NCBI RefSeq assembly: GCF_947495565.1
Contig: NZ_CANLZM010000001.1
Coordinates: 1-64,000, forward strand
Length of the DNA stretch: 64,000 bases
Source of the DNA: an uncultured Pontibacter sp.
Lineage (GTDB): Bacteria > Bacteroidota > Bacteroidia > Cytophagales > Hymenobacteraceae
Reading direction: 5' to 3'
Position 1 is the first letter of the stretch; each line of letters opens with the position of its first letter. Shown piece by piece: positions 63,506 to 64,000 of this stretch. The translations under genes and the position numbers were made by a program. Under the pieces are notes generated by a model. That model was given only the letters and a program-made list of their open reading frames with translations, had not been told where the DNA came from and did no database searches.

Positions 63506-64000
63506 CTAAAAGCAGGCCTGATTCCCAGTCGCTTCGTCTATAGAGCGAAGTATAACGGCACAGGCTTCTCGAATTTCTGCTTCGGTGATAACCAGCGGCG
63601 GCGCAATGCGCATGGAGTTGTCGCAGAACAGGAACCAGTCCGTTAGCACCCCGTTGATTATAGCGCGATCTATCACGGCTTTCAGCACCTCGAAGTTCTC
63701 GAACTCAGCGGCCATCATCAAACCACAGTTGCGGATCTCTTTGATGCGCGGGTGCACCAGCAGTTCTTTGAATAAATCGGCTTTACGTTTTACGTCGTCG
63801 AGCAGGTGCTCCTCCTGTATTATTTGCAGGGTAGCCAGCGAGGCGGCGCAGCTTACCGGGTGACCGCCAAAGGTGGTGCAGTGGCCAAGTATAGGATCTG
63901 TTTTAAAGGCTGCCATGATTTCCTGCGGTGCGATAAAGGCCCCGATCGGCATGCCGCCGCCCATCCCTTTGGCGCAGAGCAAAATATCGGGCTCAATGCC
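63506..64000 (-). CDS. Class III (ornithine/acetylornithine-type) aminotransferase, partial
   Basis: The frame runs off the window edge, so the N-terminal two thirds are missing. The visible 165 residues begin with GIEPDILLCAKGMGGGMPIGAF, where the Lys of AKG is the pyridoxal-phosphate lysine, followed by HCTTFGGHPVSCAASLATL and the C-terminal domain ending CAVILRSIDEA. The family moves an amino group from omega-amino acids such as ornithine or acetylornithine. The exact substrate cannot be told from this part. Confidence 0.85.
   Translation of the reverse strand, partial: GIEPDILLCAKGMGGGMPIGAFIAPQEIMAAFKTDPILGHCTTFGGHPVSCAASLATLQIIQEEHLLDDVKRKADLFKELLVHPRIKEIRNCGLMMAAEFENFEVLKAVIDRAIINGVLTDWFLFCDNSMRIAPPLVITEAEIREACAVILRSIDEATGNQACF

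Noticed and set aside
1-64000. tRNA, rRNA or riboswitch genes
   Set aside because: I saw no cloverleaf, rRNA motif or known riboswitch core; a covariance-model search would be needed to exclude them.

Overview
The window reads as a chromosomal segment of a Cytophagales-type Bacteroidota. Pontibacter or a close Hymenobacteraceae relative is my best guess. This rests on a SusC/SusD pair, BlaI-M56 peptidase-TonB loci, gliding-phylum style lipoproteins, a TamA/TamB pair, and moderate GC coding DNA saturated with one short motif (AAGTATA on either strand, about 110 copies by eye in 64 kb against about 8 expected by chance). Taxonomy is inference. No rRNA, tRNA or CRISPR array was recognised.

Layout. 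0-5.3 kb: a cytochrome c-sugar dehydrogenase lipoprotein, a cupin, and a SulP transporter-carbonic anhydrase-TetR operon. 5.6-8.4 kb: a Tat-exported Dabb protein, a DUF885 lipoprotein and Dps. 8.4-11.4 kb: an AT-rich block of three genes (a broken ankyrin gene and two alpha/beta hydrolases), each bounded by a related inverted repeat; this looks like a small gene-cassette array with attC-like sites and no integrase. 11.3-17.8 kb: nitroreductase-like protein, PhzF, M14 carboxypeptidase, DoxX, lipoprotein and SurE. 17.9-21 kb: a BlaI-M56-TonB regulatory locus. 21-25.7 kb: susCD. 25.9-27.2 kb: phosphatase and acetyltransferase.

27.6-39.3 kb is a one-directional sugar cluster: SDR, NDP-sugar epimerase, a glycoside-hydrolase/epimerase fusion, MDR dehydrogenase, Gfo/Idh oxidoreductase, a GT4 glycosyltransferase, three tandem CgeB-like glycosyltransferases and a methyltransferase. 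Very tight spacing suggests a pathway that makes, oxidises or epimerises a nucleotide sugar and transfers it several times, with final methylation; the product is unknown.

39.4-64 kb: NUDIX hydrolase, NFACT/RqcH-like protein, a four-gene operon headed by a 1739-residue hybrid kinase (with a receiver protein, a small unknown protein and a metallo-beta-lactamase-fold hydrolase), MiaA, a TamA/TamB operon, PfkA, a TerB-like protein, a small membrane protein whose start codon lies in a 12-bp stem, a lipoprotein, an SLC13 transporter, and a class III aminotransferase cut by the window edge.

Intergenic DNA carries two dispersed repeat families: a mosaic repeat of about 0.5 kb (three copies, one inverted) and REPIN-like elements (two copies).
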